A DNA stretch of 36,571 nt from positions 1 to 36,571 of the forward strand of contig CALQRA010000018.1 in the NCBI GenBank assembly GCA_943332855.1, written 5' to 3'. Position 1 is the first letter of the stretch. The number at the start of each line of letters is the position of its first letter. The translations under genes were made by a program, and so were the position numbers. This document shows, in pieces, positions 34,894 to 36,571 of this stretch. Source of the DNA: Candidatus Kuenenia stuttgartensis. Lineage in GTDB: Bacteria > Planctomycetota > Planctomycetia > Pirellulales > UBA1268. Below the pieces are notes generated by a model. That model did no database searches. It had not been told where the DNA came from and saw only the letters and a list, made by a program, of their open reading frames with translations.

Positions 34894-34901
34894 ACTATAC
34901 T
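34894..34901. promoter_or_regulatory. Overlapping divergent -10 elements
   Basis: The bases ACTATACT contain TATACT on the plus strand (34896-34901, towards the sigma factor gene) and TATAGT on the minus strand (34899-34894, towards the permease operon). Each matches five of six -10 bases. No good -35 is seen at normal spacing on either side. The site lies in the 242-nt gap between the divergent genes, and it makes the upstream GTG of the sigma frame (34852) unlikely. Confidence 0.4.
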
Positions 34902-34992
34902 CCACGGGTCAGTTTTCCGGGGGGACCGGGGCCGTGGATGCTTTTTCCAAGCCCGGCCTCCGAACCGAGTCCACCTTCACGCCGTAGTGCCG

Positions 34993-35760
34993 ATGGTTGC
35001 ACACGATTCCCATTCCCGATCCGGAGAGACTCCAGCCGGCCGTGCCCACGGCGATGGCCCTTCGTCCGCGGTGCGCCACAAGATGGCTGCCGGGGGCAAG
35101 GGGGCGGTGGTCGACCGTGACCCCGTCTCAACGACCGTCGTGGGCGTGATCGAGCGGGGGAACGGATCGGGGGATGGAGTCCTGGCCGACGAAGAACTGC
35201 TCCGGCGGTTCCGCAGCGGCGGGGATGAGTCAGCCTTCGAGGCGCTGGTGCACCGTTACGAGCAGGAGTTGTTCAGTTATCTCCGCCGCTATCTCGGCAG
35301 TGCCGAGATGGGCGAGGATGTGTTCCAGGCAACGTTCCTGCAGGTCTATCTCAAGAAGGAGGGATTCGAGGAGGGCCGACGGTTTCGACCGTGGCTCTAC
35401 ACGATCGCCACGAACCAAGCCATCGACGCCCAGCGTCGCAATCGTCGGCACCGGATGGTCAGTCTCGACCAGCGGACCGGCGATGACGATGTCGGCGCTC
35501 TGGTGGAGATGCTCGCGGGGCGTGACCAGACCGCCGATGATCGGATGGCGGGCGAGGAAGCGAAGGAGTGGGTGCGGTCGGCGGTTCAAGACCTGCCGGA
35601 CGCACTCCGCAGTGCCTTGGTCCTCGTCTACCACCAGGGGATGAAGTACCGCGAAGCGGCGGACGTCCTCGGCATCCCGGTTGGCACCGTCAAGAGCAGG
35701 CTCCACTCGGCGCTCCTGAAGCTCAATGAATCCTGGCAGGCGGGCGGCAAGAGTCTCTAG
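34993..35760 (+). CDS. ECF-type RNA polymerase sigma factor
   Basis: A sigma-70 family factor of 255 residues from ATG 34993. Region 2 spans about residues 63-150 (ADEELLRRFRSGGDESAFEA, GEDVFQATFLQVY, RFRPWLYTIATNQAIDAQRR). Region 4 spans about 195-245 (LPDALRSALVLVYHQGMKYR, then a helix-turn-helix in EAADVLGIPVGTVKSRLHSA). No region 3 is visible, as expected for ECF factors. Residues 1-60 are low complexity, so the true start could be later (ATG 35083). An earlier GTG 34852 would precede the likely -10 at 34896. A membrane anti-sigma-like gene follows after 64 nt, the usual ECF arrangement, and a divergent operon suggests a nearby target. Confidence 0.9.
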   Translation: MVAHDSHSRSGETPAGRAHGDGPSSAVRHKMAAGGKGAVVDRDPVSTTVVGVIERGNGSGDGVLADEELLRRFRSGGDESAFEALVHRYEQELFSYLRRYLGSAEMGEDVFQATFLQVYLKKEGFEEGRRFRPWLYTIATNQAIDAQRRNRRHRMVSLDQRTGDDDVGALVEMLAGRDQTADDRMAGEEAKEWVRSAVQDLPDALRSALVLVYHQGMKYREAADVLGIPVGTVKSRLHSALLKLNESWQAGGKSL

Positions 35761-35824
35761 ACGGAAGGCGTATCCGACGCGTGGCGACGGGGCGTCCCCG
35801 GATCCACACGAGCGAGCAATCATC

Positions 35825-36571
35825 ATGCGAGACGATCTTGTCGGCTATCTGATCGGGGCCCTCGATGCCCCTGACTCCCACCGGGTCGAGGCGATGCTCG
35901 CTGACCCGCATGCGGGTGAACCGTTACGCCGTGATCTCGAACTCCTCCGCCGTTCGATGTCGCGAGTCGCTTCCGACCGCGAACCGTTCCCGGCGCCGGC
36001 CGGGCTGGCGACGCGGACGCTGGAGATGATCGCTGCGCGGAAAACGATCGCCCCGCACGACGGGCCAGAGTCTTCCTCGCAGCCCGCTTCCGCGCCGAAC
36101 CGCCCCCGGACAGAGCCCGCTGACGCCCCCTTCCGCGGCTCCTTCCCCGCCGACCACCGGGCCCGCCCTCAGGCTCAGCGTCATCATGGCCAGCACGGCC
36201 ATCGCCACCGCAGCACCGCCGACGGTCGTCCGGCGACGATGACCCCGGAGCGCTCGACCGGCCATGTCGGCTCGCCGCTGGCCTGGCTCGACAAGGCGAT
36301 CCTCGCCGCCACGGCGCTGGCCGCCTGCATCCTTGTGATCCCCGGCATCAGCCGGCTCGTCGACGATACCCGCCGGACGCAGACCGTCCGCAGGCTGGGA
36401 AGGGTCGGCGGCACGCTCCAGGAATACGCTGCGTCGCACCGGCAGTTGCCCTCGCCCCCCGACGCCGGCCCGATCTCCCGGGCCGGGCTCTATGCCCCCA
36501 CGCTTGTCTCCGAGCATCGGATCGTGGCCGACGACGGCACCTTTCTCTCCCCCGGGTCGCCACTGGCGGCG
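35825..36571 (+). CDS. Anti-sigma-like membrane protein (3' end outside window)
   Basis: An open frame from ATG 35825 runs off the right edge, giving 249 residues so far. The N-terminal part (1-50: DDLVGYLIGALDAPDSHRVE, then RRDLELLRRSM) resembles the short helical sigma-binding domain of planctomycete anti-sigma factors, but no His/Cys zinc motif is visible. A low-complexity linker rich in Pro, Arg and His follows (about 75-150). One membrane segment lies at about 158-175 (AILAATALAACILVIPGI). The part after it, SRLVDDTRRTQTVRRLGRVG then LQEYAASHRQLPSP, has the layout seen after the hydrophobic helix of DUF1559/pseudopilin-like proteins. Together with its position behind the sigma gene, an anti-sigma role is likely. 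Confidence 0.7.
   Translation, partial: MRDDLVGYLIGALDAPDSHRVEAMLADPHAGEPLRRDLELLRRSMSRVASDREPFPAPAGLATRTLEMIAARKTIAPHDGPESSSQPASAPNRPRTEPADAPFRGSFPADHRARPQAQRHHGQHGHRHRSTADGRPATMTPERSTGHVGSPLAWLDKAILAATALAACILVIPGISRLVDDTRRTQTVRRLGRVGGTLQEYAASHRQLPSPPDAGPISRAGLYAPTLVSEHRIVADDGTFLSPGSPLAA

Overview
The window is GC-rich bacterial chromosome and almost certainly comes from a planctomycete, most likely a Pirellulales-type organism. The strongest taxonomic markers are a PSD1/planctomycete cytochrome C domain protein (DUF1549/DUF1553, 30234-33077) next to a DUF1501 Tat-exported protein (28778-30157). A Tat-exported Gfo/Idh/MocA oxidoreductase, a fused gliding-type ABC permease/auxiliary protein, a DUF4340 protein and an LptD-like barrel (diderm envelope) agree with this. 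I see no rRNA, tRNA, CRISPR array, insertion sequence or prophage.

Layout, left half (1-19001, all plus strand). The window opens inside a gene whose product carries a Q-[KQ]-G-E-G pentapeptide repeat, with nadB coupled to it by an ATGA overlap. Next comes an envelope ABC cluster: a GldA-like ATPase, a GldF-GldG fusion permease, a DUF4340 membrane protein and a FabH-type ketoacyl synthase joined by a TGATG overlap. Then follow pepF (M3 oligoendopeptidase), a circularly permuted ATP-grasp/alpha-E fusion overlapping der (EngA), a Tat-exported Gfo/Idh/MocA oxidoreductase closed by a strong hairpin, and ald plus mtnA.

Layout, middle (19050-26873). On the minus strand an MMPL/RND-type exporter precedes pepA. 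Across a 552-nt gene-free gap, which holds a G-rich 19-nt tandem repeat and a good promoter candidate, an LptD-like outer-membrane protein is read on the plus strand.

Layout, right part (26892-36571). A compact minus-strand operon reads NCS2-like permease, PSD1 cytochrome-type protein, DUF1501 protein, FHA-GAF-class III nucleotide cyclase. The first two genes share an ATGA overlap and the last two are 17 nt apart. Divergent from it, with overlapping candidate -10 elements, is an ECF-type sigma factor followed by a membrane anti-sigma-like protein that runs off the end. This sigma/anti-sigma plus permease/PSD1/DUF1501/cyclase neighbourhood is the best candidate here for an undescribed system: an export and surface module physically linked to second-messenger signalling.

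All functions are read from motifs and gene context by eye. No database search was possible, and starts are judged from ribosome-binding sites, overlaps and family length.
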